This document shows positions 1 to 8,647 of a stretch of 64,000 bases of DNA, one piece after another. Under the pieces are notes generated by a model. It made no database searches. It saw nothing but the letters and a program-made list of their open reading frames with translations, and was not told the DNA's origin. Source of the DNA: Xenococcaceae cyanobacterium MO_167.B27 (GTDB lineage Bacteria > Cyanobacteriota > Cyanobacteriia > Cyanobacteriales > Xenococcaceae); assembly GCA_030065935.1 (NCBI GenBank), contig JASJCP010000007.1, positions 38,538 to 102,537 on the forward strand. The letters run 5' to 3'. The stretch's first letter is position 1. Every line of letters begins with the position of its first letter. Both the position numbers and the translations under genes were made by a program.

Positions 1-506
1 GAAGTCATAATCTTGTTCCAGATGTCTTGATGCTTAAAACTCTAAAATATGGATTTGAATTATCTTGATTGCACTGAAAAATAACAATTTAAAATTTTCA
101 GTAAAGCTGATTTGGCTTGGGTTGTTAATTTCAAATCTGAATCCCCTATGTGATACCAATTAGATATGGAGCTTAAATTGTAAGTTGGGTTAAATTAAGG
201 ATTCAGAACCCAACCTATCAAGTCTCCAATTACTTCTCATAAACTGTATGAAGTTTTTTGATTTGTTGATTTAAAGTTTTCCAATTCCTTGGGTTATACC
301 AAATCAAACAATGTTTGCGACACATAAAATTTGATCTATAGGTTTGGCGATGCCCCACCCTTACGATATCTGTTGCATTCTTTTTTCAAATTGGGACTAA
401 TGTCGATTGAAAAATGAAGTTTAGGCATTAATTTTGATACGAAAAGCCAAGTACTATTTTTATATAAATAATAAACAATGTAATTATATCTTTTCAAGAT
501 TTCTGA
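1..506. other. Non-coding 5' stretch
   Basis: No convincing gene in these 506 bases. The stretch is AT-rich and lies downstream of the minus-strand CheW-like gene. It contains one small inverted repeat built on AGTTGGGTT / AACCCAACCT (about 183-216), related to a longer hairpin at 3131-3180. In pix/pil-type operons a chemoreceptor gene (pixJ/pilJ) often follows the CheW gene; none starts within this stretch. Confidence 0.6.
183..216. repeat. Small inverted repeat of the GGTTGGGTT family
   Basis: Left arm AGTTGGGTT (183-191) pairs with AACCCAACCT (207-216). A second, more perfect copy is at 3131-3180. Both lie between genes of the signalling cluster, which suggests a dispersed cyanobacterial hairpin repeat or transcript-end structure. 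Confidence 0.5.
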
Positions 507-1082
507 CTATTTATAACTACTGAAATTTGGGTTAATCGCAAAAAAGTGAAAAATCTCTTTCCCATTAATTACCATCACTATGTTGTTGCTTTTATCGGTT
601 AAATATCCATTAATAAAAGGTAAGATATCTTCAGAAAAAATTTCCGAGGAAGGTGATTTAAACTGCTCTAAATCTTGTTCGGTAATGTTATCAATTTGAG
701 GAATCACCAATCCTAGTGATTGTCCTTCTATTTGAACTACCATCACCAAGATAGTTTTATCAGTTATGGACAAAGAAGGAGGATAACCTAGAAGATTCTC
801 TAAATCCACAATCCAAAGCATTTCACTACGCCAACTATAGATGCCAAGAATACAATAAGGCATCTGAGGCACAGATAAAATTTCTGATACAGAGACAGTA
901 ATAACCTCTGTGACGATTTCCGCTTCTATTAAGGCGAGGTCTTTACCATTAGAAGCACTAGTAACGCTATCGTTGCTCCCAAGATAAAATTGCAGAAATT
1001 TATCAACTTGTTGAGTTGTTGATTCTTGATCAATCTTGGAATTAATACTGACGGATAAAGGACTAGAAGAAGTGCTTAACAT
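507..1082 (-). CDS. CheW-like scaffold protein (PixI/PilI type)
   Basis: 191 aa. The middle and C-terminal parts read like a CheW domain: a stretch around residues 75-100 with a short linker (LGIYSWRSEMLWIVDLENLLG) followed by a hydrophobic strand and an IPQIDNI segment. CheW proteins couple a methyl-accepting receptor to a CheA-type kinase at the membrane. It lies 10 nt after a CheY-like gene and follows a PATAN-REC gene on the same strand, the gene order of cyanobacterial pixG-pixH-pixI or pilG-pilH-pilI operons. I cannot tell from this segment whether it serves phototaxis or pilus control. The N-terminal 60 residues look unstructured. No receptor or CheA gene is visible downstream within the window. 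Confidence 0.7.
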   Translation of the reverse strand: MLSTSSSPLSVSINSKIDQESTTQQVDKFLQFYLGSNDSVTSASNGKDLALIEAEIVTEVITVSVSEILSVPQMPYCILGIYSWRSEMLWIVDLENLLGYPPSLSITDKTILVMVVQIEGQSLGLVIPQIDNITEQDLEQFKSPSSEIFSEDILPFINGYLTDKSNNIVMVINGKEIFHFFAINPNFSSYK

Positions 1083-1092
1083 AACATTTTTC

Positions 1093-1455
1093 TTAAGTAA
1101 TTAGTTGCTGTATTTTTCCCAATAATTCATCCCGATTAACAGGCTTTGTTAGGTAAGCATCTGCTCCTACAACATCCCCCCACATCTTGTCAGCTTCAGT
1201 AGATTTGGAAGAACAAAGAATCACTGGAATGGGTTTTGTGCTTTGATCTGCTTTGAGGCTACGACACAATTCAAAACCACTTTGACCCCCCATCACTACG
1301 TCTAAAACTATCAGTTGAGGTTGATAGTCAGCGATTTTTTCCATTGCTTCTTCTGCGCTTTCTGCATCTAGTACAGTTAAGCCAGCTTCTGTAAGATAGG
1401 TAGTTAAAACTTGTCTATCCATTAAGCTGTCATCAACAACTAACACTTTACTCAT
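1093..1455 (-). CDS. CheY-like single-domain response regulator (PixH/PilH type)
   Basis: 120 aa, the usual length of a stand-alone receiver domain. Key residues are present: acidic pair D8-D9, phospho-acceptor D52 in the segment LIVLDVVMGG, a hydroxyl residue in the SSK segment near 82, and K104 in YLTKPVN. It would accept phosphate from a CheA-type kinase and act in the cytoplasm on a motor or pilus target. It sits between a PATAN-REC gene upstream and a CheW-like gene 10 nt downstream, so the three are probably co-transcribed. The position matches pixH/pilH; which of the two pathways it serves is not decided by the sequence. Confidence 0.8.
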   Translation of the reverse strand: MSKVLVVDDSLMDRQVLTTYLTEAGLTVLDAESAEEAMEKIADYQPQLIVLDVVMGGQSGFELCRSLKADQSTKPIPVILCSSKSTEADKMWGDVVGADAYLTKPVNRDELLGKIQQLIT

Positions 1456-1578
1456 AATCTGGTTGCTCTAAGGCAAAATACGTAAATTGAACTATTTAAA
1501 GAGTTCCCAAAAACTTTTTGAAACTAACAATGAGATTTACAAAAGTTTAAGGGGATTAAATTATGGAGCATGACTAAG

Positions 1579-2790
1579 TTATACTGGGTTAGGAGTCATC
1601 TGGCTCTGAGTTTCATCAGCTTGACCCTTAGAAGGCAGATTTTGAGCGATCGCCTCATGAATTTTCTCGATCTCAACAGGCTTTGCTACAAAGTCGTTAG
1701 CTCCTACCACCTTGGCTCTGACACGATCTACGATTCCATCATTTCCTGTGAGAATAATGATGGGAATATGTTTGAGTTTAGAGACTCTTTTAATCTGAGA
1801 ACAAATTTCGTAACCATTGACAATTGGCATCCCAATATCGAGAAAAATTAAATCAGGATTAGCAGCAATCAACCCAGGAACAGCTTGTATAGCTTGTTGA
1901 ATTCCCACAAATCTATATCCTGCTTTAGTAATAATTTGTTCCATGATGTTACAAATTTGGGGACTATCATCAATGCAAGCAATTAAGGGTTTATTACCAG
2001 AAGTTCTTGATTGGGAAGAATTAGACTTTTGAACTTTAAGATTAGGTGGTTCGATATCATCAATCATCAACAGTTCCAGTAGTCCTTTATTAAGATAGGG
2101 GACTAGTGAAGAAGTTAGTCTGCGTACATCTTTGTTCATCCGCGCTGCTAAATCAATGAGGGTTCTTTGACCGTCAAGAAGTTTGAGAAAATTTTGAAAG
2201 ACTATACCAGATACTTCTTCTCGTAATTTCTCTTGTTGTTTCATCATGGGTGCTAAATGAGGCGACCATTTTCCTAGTCCTTTTTCTTGCCAAATCAACC
2301 ATGCTTGTTCCGACTCTACTAGTACTTCTTCGATATTGACTAAAGAAATGGACATCTGTAAGCCAGATGTTAAAAAGGATGAGGTAGATGCTGTTTCTGG
2401 GGTAATTTTTAGAGTACTTTGGCTTTCGTGTTGTAAGAGGTCAAAAAAAACTTCACTAGCTCTAGCTCTGATTACTTCTGTTGCTTGTTCTCGTTGGAGT
2501 AATTTTCTCTGTAATAAGACGGTTAAAGCGTAATAATCCCCATATTCAAACTGGGAATCCTGTATAATCTGAATGTTTTTACCATTAACTTGAGGACAAT
2601 ATTTATCCATTAGTCTTTTCCATGAACGATTGGGATGAATTCCGCCATCAGTCCAAACTAATCTGCCCAAACAAAGATAAAGTGACCATTCAACTCCTTT
2701 GGCGGATTGTACTTTGACTTTGCCTGTAAATTGTTTTTGTTTGATAAAGACTAATTGATTTGCTAATCGACTATTAGATTGATGCACCAT
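1579..2790 (-). CDS. PATAN-domain response regulator (PixG/PilG/PatA-like)
   Basis: 403 aa. Residues 1 to about 250 form a PATAN/DUF4388-type region (motif GRLVWTDGGIHPNRSW near the N-terminus). Residues about 268-390 form a C-terminal receiver domain: ACIDDSPQICNIM supplies the acidic pocket, FLDIGMP the phospho-acceptor Asp, and FVAKPVEIEKI the conserved Lys. Cyanobacterial PixG, PilG and PatA share this architecture and act in phototaxis, pilus motility or, in filamentous species, heterocyst patterning. It is the first gene of a three-gene cluster with a CheY and a CheW protein. A second PATAN protein without receiver lies just upstream (3199-3960). The exact pathway is inferred only from gene order. 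Confidence 0.75.
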   Translation of the reverse strand: MVHQSNSRLANQLVFIKQKQFTGKVKVQSAKGVEWSLYLCLGRLVWTDGGIHPNRSWKRLMDKYCPQVNGKNIQIIQDSQFEYGDYYALTVLLQRKLLQREQATEVIRARASEVFFDLLQHESQSTLKITPETASTSSFLTSGLQMSISLVNIEEVLVESEQAWLIWQEKGLGKWSPHLAPMMKQQEKLREEVSGIVFQNFLKLLDGQRTLIDLAARMNKDVRRLTSSLVPYLNKGLLELLMIDDIEPPNLKVQKSNSSQSRTSGNKPLIACIDDSPQICNIMEQIITKAGYRFVGIQQAIQAVPGLIAANPDLIFLDIGMPIVNGYEICSQIKRVSKLKHIPIIILTGNDGIVDRVRAKVVGANDFVAKPVEIEKIHEAIAQNLPSKGQADETQSQMTPNPV

Positions 2791-3198
2791 AACTAAACCA
2801 TACTTTTATAGATACGAAAACAAAATATAAAGTGCCGTGAAAAGATATTGATTTATTACAAAATCAATTTTTTTATCTTAGCTGGTATTATTATGGCATA
2901 GAGTTTTTTTTTTATCCCTTAAAAATCAGCATCATAATATATCATTTTTTTTTAATGTTTTCGTGCAATTTCTTAATTATGATATTTTTTTAGGCAGTGG
3001 TTACTATTACTTAAGGAAGATTACGTAGTTAAGATTGTCTTAGGGTGATTTGTCTGAAACCCTGGTTTTCGCGCTCTTGCTAATTGCTAATTGCTCTATT
3101 GTTCATTGTGGTGTACTTTATAAGACTAAGGTAGGTTGGGTTAAACATTGTGTTGGTTTGAGGAACGAAACCCAACCTACTAGCTTGTCAGCAGAAAA
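2791..3198. other. Intergenic region with T-tracts and a hairpin repeat
   Basis: 408 bases without a gene. The left half is strongly AT-rich with runs of T (about 2905-2960), as expected for a promoter region of the minus-strand PATAN-REC operon. The right half holds the inverted repeat at 3131-3180, directly after the stop codon of the upstream PATAN gene. Confidence 0.5.
3131..3180. repeat. Perfect 12-bp inverted repeat GTAGGTTGGGTT
   Basis: GTAGGTTGGGTT (3131-3142) is followed 26 nt later by its exact complement AACCCAACCTAC (3169-3180). A weaker copy lies at 183-216. It sits at the 3' end of the minus-strand gene 3199-3960, so it may act as a terminator or be a small non-autonomous mobile repeat. 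Confidence 0.6.
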
Positions 3199-3960
3199 CT
3201 ATTGTTGTATTTTGAGATAAATTTTAGGGATATCGGGAATTTCTAAGAGTCTCAAATAACCTTTGAAAAAGTAGGGCATTAAACCATTAGCCACTTCTAA
3301 TACATCTTTATCCATTTTGATTGCTAAGTCTCTAAGGGTACTTTTTCCATCAAGTAATCTCAGCATATTTTGAAATATTATGGGGGATAACTGTTTCTTA
3401 AGTTCTTGATAGTTTTTGAGTAGTGGAGCTAAATTAGGAGAACAAGAAGCTAATCCTTTATTAGTCCAATTAACCCATTGTCCCTCTGCTTCTTTAAGTA
3501 ATTTTGGGGTTTCTGATGGGGTCAATGATAAATTAAACCCAGATTTTAATAGAAATAAAGGTTGCTGCTCTTGAATAGTAAAATCAATCTTGGCTTTGGC
3601 TTCATTTTGTAATATTTCAAAGAAAGTATCTATAGCACTACAATTAATTAATTTTAATAATTTTTCTCTGCTAACTAATTTATTTTCCCGTAGGGTGTTA
3701 ATTAAATAATAGTCAGAAATATCATTGTTTTTAACCTTTTCAAATTTGTGTTGTGTTGTGGTAACTTGAGGGCATAGTTTAGATAAATTTCTTTGCCAAA
3801 AGCGATTCCTGTGGATGCTGCTTTCTGTCCATAGTAGTTGACCTAAATACAAATATATATTCCAAGATTGAGAATTTTTTGTAGTTATAGTAACTATCCC
3901 TGTAAATTGGTTATGGTGAAGAGAAGCTAATTTACTGATTAGCTGACTGTTCAAGTTCAT
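3199..3960 (-). CDS. PATAN (DUF4388-like) domain protein without receiver
   Basis: 253 aa. It aligns by eye with the N-terminal half of the neighbouring PATAN-REC protein: LYLGQLLWTESSIHRNRFWQ here matches LCLGRLVWTDGGIHPNRSWK there, and LLDGKSTLRDLAIKMDKDV matches LLDGQRTLIDLAARMNKDV. It stops where the receiver domain would begin. It is therefore a stand-alone PATAN paralogue, probably a protein-interaction module that works with, or competes with, the downstream response regulator. Both lie on the same strand but are separated by 408 bp, so they may be transcribed separately. Confidence 0.7.
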   Translation of the reverse strand: MNLNSQLISKLASLHHNQFTGIVTITTKNSQSWNIYLYLGQLLWTESSIHRNRFWQRNLSKLCPQVTTTQHKFEKVKNNDISDYYLINTLRENKLVSREKLLKLINCSAIDTFFEILQNEAKAKIDFTIQEQQPLFLLKSGFNLSLTPSETPKLLKEAEGQWVNWTNKGLASCSPNLAPLLKNYQELKKQLSPIIFQNMLRLLDGKSTLRDLAIKMDKDVLEVANGLMPYFFKGYLRLLEIPDIPKIYLKIQQ

Positions 3961-4062
3961 TTAAAGCAAAAATTATAGATATTAATATAATTAAGGGTTT
4001 AACAGGTTTAAAATACAAGACTCCATTTCCCTGTTTTAACTTATAAATTAGAATACTAGTAG

Positions 4063-4920
4063 ATGAAGGAAGTGGCGATTTTAGGAAAATTGTATTTGGT
4101 GGGAACACCAATTGGGAATTTGGAGGATATGACTTGGCGAGGGGTGCGTATTCTTCAGGAAGTTGATCTTATTGCAGCAGAAGACACTCGCCATACGGGA
4201 AAACTACTACAACATTTTAAAATTACTACACCTCAAATTAGCTATCACGAGCATAACAAACAGTCTCGTACTGTGGAATTAGTCCAGAAACTACAAGAGG
4301 GGATGAATATTGCTGTAGTCAGTGACGCAGGAATGCCTAGTATTTCTGATCCTGGTCAAGAAATTGTCGTAGCAGCGATCGCTGCTGGAGTTACAATAAT
4401 ACCGATTCCTGGTGTCAGTGCTAGTTTGACTGCTTTAACTGCTTCTGGGTTGGTGACGGAGCGTTTTGTTTTTGAGGGGTTTCTCCCCACTAAACACAGT
4501 CTGCGGAAAGAAAGGCTAGAAAGTTTAAAACAGGAAACTAGAACTTTAATTTTTTACGAAGCACCCCATCGTCTTTCTACTACTCTAAAAGATTTGAGCA
4601 TTGTCATGGGTCAAGACCGCCCAGTAGTTTTGGGAAGGGAGTTAACTAAGATCCATGAGGAATTTTGGCGTGGTACTTTGGGAGAGGCGATCGCACTTTA
4701 TCAGGAAACTCGTCAACCGAAAGGGGAATATACTTTAGTGGTAGCTGGTGCTATTACAGAAGCTTTGCTCTCATCAGAAGCAGAAATCAAACAGGAATTA
4801 AGAGAGTTGTTGCAACAGGGAATGACGAGATCGCAAGCTAGTCGCCATTTAGCAAAACTCACTTCTTTTTCCCGCAGAGAGATTTATCAATTGGCTTTAG
4901 AGATAGAGGTTTCAGGATAA
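4063..4920 (+). CDS. rsmI: 16S rRNA (cytidine(1402)-2'-O)-methyltransferase RsmI
   Basis: 285 aa, the usual RsmI length. The tetrapyrrole-methylase fold is evident: LYLVGTPIGNLEDMT (residues about 9-23), EDTRHTGKLL, a VSDAGMPSISDPG segment, PIPGVSASLTAL and FYEAPHRL, all RsmI signatures. The enzyme methylates the ribose of C1402 in the decoding centre of 16S rRNA using S-adenosylmethionine. The 3' end overlaps the convergent cobL gene by 34 nt. The ATG at 4063 adds a few residues before the conserved start; a slightly shorter start is possible. Confidence 0.93.
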   Translation: MKEVAILGKLYLVGTPIGNLEDMTWRGVRILQEVDLIAAEDTRHTGKLLQHFKITTPQISYHEHNKQSRTVELVQKLQEGMNIAVVSDAGMPSISDPGQEIVVAAIAAGVTIIPIPGVSASLTALTASGLVTERFVFEGFLPTKHSLRKERLESLKQETRTLIFYEAPHRLSTTLKDLSIVMGQDRPVVLGRELTKIHEEFWRGTLGEAIALYQETRQPKGEYTLVVAGAITEALLSSEAEIKQELRELLQQGMTRSQASRHLAKLTSFSRREIYQLALEIEVSG

Positions 4921-6179
4921 GTTGTAATCAAGGTGACAGGATTGAGGGGAGAGATACGGGTTAAATTAGCGATCGCAGTAGAACGAGATATTTGCAATTG
5001 CAATAGGTTATAGTGCCAGTTGTGGGTTTTAATCCAGTGGAGAGTTTCATAACAGTGTTCTATAGTTGCTAAAGCGATCACTAATAATCCTTGGGGTAAA
5101 AGTTTCTGGGAACAGACTTCTAAAATTGATGCTAAATTGCCACCACTCCCACCGATAAAAATGCGATCTGGATTAGGTAATTGAGATAGTATTTCTGGTG
5201 CTTGACTATTAAACACTTTGACATTTTCTACTTGAAACCGCCGACAGTTTTGTTTGATTAAGGAATAGCCAATTGCAGTTTTTTCTACAGCAAAAATTTC
5301 TGACTGAGGACACATCCGCGCTATTTCTATAGATACCGATCCTGTTCCTGCGCCGATATCCCAGATTACTTGGGATGATTGTAATGCTAGTTGTCCTAAG
5401 ATAGCAATTCTAATTTCTTTTTTGGTCATTAAACCAGGGCGATCGCGATAGCTTAAAAATGCGCTATCTGGTAAGCCAAACTTTGGTAATGCTTCTAGTT
5501 TTAAGATTTTTTCTGAAGCATAATTACGTAGTAAAATCAGAATATTCAAACTACTAAAACTCTCAGATTTGGAGTAGGCTAATTTCTCAATTTTATCTGA
5601 AGCAAAATAGCTAATCTTTTCATCTTCACCTGCAAGATTTTCACAAATATAAAAATCGTACTCTATAGGTATATCTAAATCTAAACATAGTTTTGCAATT
5701 TCTCTAGGGTTATAATCACTGTCAGTAAATACAGCAATTTTTTCTACACCTTGTTTTAAGGTTTTAATTAATTCTTCAGTACTGCGACCATGAACACTTA
5801 TAAATTGAGCATCTTGCCAAGGAATTTTAATCCTACTAAAAGCTAACTGAATCGAACTAACATGAGGATGAAACCGTAATCTTTCTGAAGGAAGTTGAGA
5901 TAATAAAAGCCGACCAATACCAAAAAAAAGAGGGTCGCCACTAGCTAGAATAACAATATATTCATCTGGCTTTTGAGATATGAGATCGAGAATGCGATCG
6001 ATTCCTTGTTGTAAATTCTGTAGGGTAATTTTTTGAGCAGGATGATCTCGAAAGTAGCTTAGGTGGCGCGGACTCCCGATTAATACTTTAGCGGAATCAA
6101 TGATGTTAAGAGTCTTAGTATTCAGTCCTGCTACGCCATCTAAACCAATACCAATTACTTCGATTTGGCTCACATTCAA
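4887..6179 (-). CDS. cobL: Precorrin-6Y C5,15-methyltransferase (decarboxylating), CbiE-CbiT fusion
   Basis: 430 aa. The N-terminal half (about 1-210) is a CbiE-type tetrapyrrole methylase (VIGIGLDGVAGL, then ASGDPLFFGIGRLL). The C-terminal half is CbiT-like with the SAM-binding loop DIGAGTGSVSIEIA and RIFIGGSGGNL. Together they methylate C5 and C15 of precorrin-6Y (or the cobalt analogue) and remove the acetate side chain in corrin-ring synthesis for cobalamin or pseudocobalamin. It overlaps rsmI tail-to-tail. A small membrane-protein gene lies 15 nt upstream on the same strand. I see no cobalamin riboswitch upstream. Confidence 0.92.
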   Translation of the reverse strand: MNVSQIEVIGIGLDGVAGLNTKTLNIIDSAKVLIGSPRHLSYFRDHPAQKITLQNLQQGIDRILDLISQKPDEYIVILASGDPLFFGIGRLLLSQLPSERLRFHPHVSSIQLAFSRIKIPWQDAQFISVHGRSTEELIKTLKQGVEKIAVFTDSDYNPREIAKLCLDLDIPIEYDFYICENLAGEDEKISYFASDKIEKLAYSKSESFSSLNILILLRNYASEKILKLEALPKFGLPDSAFLSYRDRPGLMTKKEIRIAILGQLALQSSQVIWDIGAGTGSVSIEIARMCPQSEIFAVEKTAIGYSLIKQNCRRFQVENVKVFNSQAPEILSQLPNPDRIFIGGSGGNLASILEVCSQKLLPQGLLVIALATIEHCYETLHWIKTHNWHYNLLQLQISRSTAIANLTRISPLNPVTLITTYPETSISKAN

Positions 6180-6193
6180 TATTTATGATACTG

Positions 6194-6565
6194 TTATTTG
6201 GTTTCAGAAGCAGAAAATAAATATTTGTATAATCCATAAAGAATCAAACTAAAAATAGCTAAAGTAATCAGCTTGGTAATCAAACTCACAAAAAGATTAA
6301 GAACAGAAAACCCTACTATAACTCCTACAATTCCGACAATCAGTTTACCTGCTTGGGGGAGTTTATTAAACCAATTACGAATTGCACTAATTCCATTACT
6401 TATCTGTGGGGAAAAACCAAATTCTGTTTCTGTGTAAGGGGGGGTGCTTTGTTCTTGGGTAGTTTGATATACTTGGGCTTCTAGCTCTTCTAATTTCTGC
6501 TGAAGATCACGGTCATTTTGTGCTTTAGGTTCGTTGAAATCTTCCTGATAATTATTGTGTGCCAT
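6194..6565 (-). CDS. Small membrane protein, unknown function
   Basis: 123 aa, not recognised. The first 60 residues are polar and acidic (NNYQEDFNEPKAQNDRDL) with heptad-like Leu/Glu residues around 20-35. Two adjacent hydrophobic segments follow (about 72-92 and 94-114), each long enough to span a membrane. It is the gene just upstream of cobL (15 nt gap) and likely shares its transcript. No enzymatic motif is visible. Confidence 0.6.
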   Translation of the reverse strand: MAHNNYQEDFNEPKAQNDRDLQQKLEELEAQVYQTTQEQSTPPYTETEFGFSPQISNGISAIRNWFNKLPQAGKLIVGIVGVIVGFSVLNLFVSLITKLITLAIFSLILYGLYKYLFSASETK

Positions 6566-6727
6566 TGATGATTAGTTCCTTACTACTTATTTTTATCTTA
6601 TCTATTTACCGTAACTTCTCAAAAAATCAATATTTTTGTCTCAGAGGGAGTTTACTGTAATATATAGAAATATTTTTTAATAAATGTTAATAATATAAGT
6701 TGAGCATAGATAGGGACTCTTAATTCA

Positions 6728-7390
6728 ATGTTATCTGCGATACTTTTTGACCTGGATGGAACATTAGCTAATACTGACCCGATACATTTTGCGGTGTGGC
6801 AAGATATCTTGAGTCAATATAGTCTAAGTATAGACACAGCTTTTTTTCAAAAACATATTTCTGGTAAAACCAATGCTCAAATAACCAGAGATATCTTACC
6901 TCAATTGTCTCAAGAGGAAGCATGGCAATTAGCTGTAGATAAGGAAGTGCGATATCGACAGTTAGCTAAAATATTGCAACCGATGCCTGGTTTAGAGAAA
7001 ATACTGAAATTAACCGATACTGCTTCTCTTAAAAGAGCCGTTGTCACTAACGCACCCGAGGAAAATGCGGTACATATGTTGGAAAATTTACAACTGACTA
7101 ACGTATTTCCCCTAGTGATTATGGCAAAGGATGCGCCCCCAGGAAAACCCCATCCTGCACCTTATATGTTAGCTTTAGAGCGTTTGGGAGTAGAAGCTCA
7201 AAATGCGATCGCCTTTGAAGATTCTCCTTCTGGTATTACTTCGGCGGTAGCTGCTGGTATTTATACTATTGCGATCGCATCATCTCACGATCCGAATCAT
7301 CTTTTAGAAGTAGGAGCTAATATGGCGATCAAGGACTTTAAGAGTCAGGAATTGTGGGAGTTTTTGGCAAGTAAAGGAGTAGTATCATAA
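6728..7390 (+). CDS. HAD-family hydrolase (beta-phosphoglucomutase-like)
   Basis: 220 aa. HAD motif I is FDLDGTLANTD (nucleophile Asp 8, general acid Asp 10). Motif II lies in VVTNAPEENA. Motif III Lys is in the KDAPPGKPHPAPY segment and motif IV in AIAFEDSPSGITSA. A helical cap domain sits between motifs I and II, as in subfamily IA enzymes such as beta-phosphoglucomutase and phosphoglycolate phosphatase. The substrate cannot be read from the sequence. It stands alone on the plus strand; the next 390 bp are repeats. Confidence 0.85.
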   Translation: MLSAILFDLDGTLANTDPIHFAVWQDILSQYSLSIDTAFFQKHISGKTNAQITRDILPQLSQEEAWQLAVDKEVRYRQLAKILQPMPGLEKILKLTDTASLKRAVVTNAPEENAVHMLENLQLTNVFPLVIMAKDAPPGKPHPAPYMLALERLGVEAQNAIAFEDSPSGITSAVAAGIYTIAIASSHDPNHLLEVGANMAIKDFKSQELWEFLASKGVVS

Positions 7391-7784
7391 GGATGAATCA
7401 GTTATCAGTTATCAGTTAGCAGTTAGCAGTTATCAGTAAAGAGTGAGGGATGAAAGATTCGCGGATGAATAAGTATTCAGCCTTATTTCCCCCATTTCTC
7501 CAATCCCCAATCCCCCCGGGAGGAGAGTTAATAAATCTAGGTATTGAAACCAAAAGAGGAGGACACGGGTGAGCCGTGCGACGGCTCACCGTGTTCGGTG
7601 AAGGGTGCGAAGCGATGTCTGTATCGACTTTGTAATGAAGTCTCCTTCCCGCCCCAATCCCTATTCCCTATTCACCATTCCCCATTCCCTATTCCCGAAT
7701 CTCACTATGTAATTTATTCTGTCTTCCTATATTTTGGCTACTAGAATAAAGTCAGACTATTTGAATAGGCGAATCACTCTAATT
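7391..7784. other. Intergenic repeats
   Basis: Contains a short tandem tract of TTATCAG / TTAGCAG units (about 7398-7436), C-rich tracts, and a dispersed hairpin repeat with a nested insertion (7512-7650). Apparent reading frames here are made of repeat sequence and are not called as genes. Confidence 0.6.
7512..7650 (-). repeat. Dispersed MITE-like repeat, copy with nested insertion
   Basis: The outer parts (CCCGGGAGGAGA... at the left, TTTGTAATGAAGTCTCC at the right) match in inverted orientation the uninterrupted copies at 53554-53632 and 56195-56272. In this copy about 68 bases (about 7556-7623) replace roughly 9 bases of the intact copies. The inserted piece carries its own palindrome (GGTGAGCCGT ... 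ACGGCTCACC, about 7564-7592). Confidence 0.7.
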
Positions 7785-8423
7785 ATGCAAGTAGCCTTAG
7801 AGAAAATTATTGTCAAACCAGGTCAGCAATTATTATTACAGGATATTAGCTGGCAAGAGTTTGAAGAAATTTTGGAAGAGTTAGGAGAACAACGCAGTTC
7901 CAGAATTTCTTACAGCAATGGAGTTTTAGAAATCATGGTTCCTTTACCAGAACATGAAAAAGATAAAGAGATAATTGGGGATATAGTAAAAATATTGCTT
8001 GAGGAATTAGAAATTGATTTTGAACCATTAGGTTCGACAACATTTAAAAATGAGCAAATGACTCAGGCTGTAGAACCAGATGCTTGTTTTTATATCCAAA
8101 ATTATCCAGCAGTTATTGGTAAGGATAGATTAGATTTAAGTAGCGACCCTCCACCAGATTTAGCAATAGAAATAGACATAACTAATAGAACAAAATTAAA
8201 TAACTATTTGCTGTTAGGAGTTCCTGAATTGTGGAGATATACTAGAAAAGGTTTTCAGATTAATCTAAGAGAAGGCGATCGCTATATTGAATCCCAAACA
8301 AGTCCTAATTTTCCCAATATTCCTATTGTTGAACTAATAGAACGCCACGTCAAACAAGTTCAAACTGAAGGCAGAAGTAAAGCAATTAGAGCTTTTAAAA
8401 AGTGGGTTAAGGAAAATCTTTAA
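7785..8423 (+). CDS. Uma2 family (DUF820) restriction-like endonuclease
   Basis: 212 aa from the ATG at 7785; an upstream in-frame extension is not convincing. Uma2 features: YSNGVLEIMVPLPEHE near residues 44-60, VEPDACFYI (catalytic Asp region), PPDLAIEIDIT (second acidic motif), then LLGVPELWRYTRKGF. Members adopt a PD-(D/E)XK nuclease fold and occur in many copies in cyanobacterial genomes. Their biological role is not settled. The gene is preceded and followed by repeat tracts. Confidence 0.85.
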   Translation: MQVALEKIIVKPGQQLLLQDISWQEFEEILEELGEQRSSRISYSNGVLEIMVPLPEHEKDKEIIGDIVKILLEELEIDFEPLGSTTFKNEQMTQAVEPDACFYIQNYPAVIGKDRLDLSSDPPPDLAIEIDITNRTKLNNYLLLGVPELWRYTRKGFQINLREGDRYIESQTSPNFPNIPIVELIERHVKQVQTEGRSKAIRAFKKWVKENL

Positions 8424-8647
8424 TTAATAGAGGGAATGGGGAGACTGGGGGATTGGGGATTGGGGAGATTGGGGGACTGGGGAGATTAGGGGAGTCAGGA
8501 GACTAGGGGACTGGGGGGACTAGGGAGGTCGCTAGACTTCGTCGCCCTTCACCGAACGCGCACCTTCGGTGGTGGGGAGACTGGGGAAGTAACACTGAAT
8601 ACTGCTTACTAACTACTAACCACTAACTACTAACTAATACCTACTTG
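8424..8647. repeat. G-rich short tandem repeat tract
   Basis: Dominated by imperfect repeats of GGGGAGATT / GGGGACT type from about 8432 to 8590, ending in ACTAACTACTAACC-type repeats. A small palindromic segment around CGTCGCCCTTCACC and CACCTTCGGTGGTG interrupts it. This separates the convergent Uma2 and ttcA genes. No gene seen. Confidence 0.6.

Noticed and set aside
4920..6180. Cobalamin riboswitch near cobL
   Set aside because: No B12-box-like segment or suitable upstream leader; the upstream neighbour is a coding gene 15 nt away.
7544..7744. Open frame of 66 codons before the Uma2 gene
   Set aside because: It is made of the dispersed repeat and its nested palindrome plus ATTCCCCATTCCC-type tracts; no protein-like composition.
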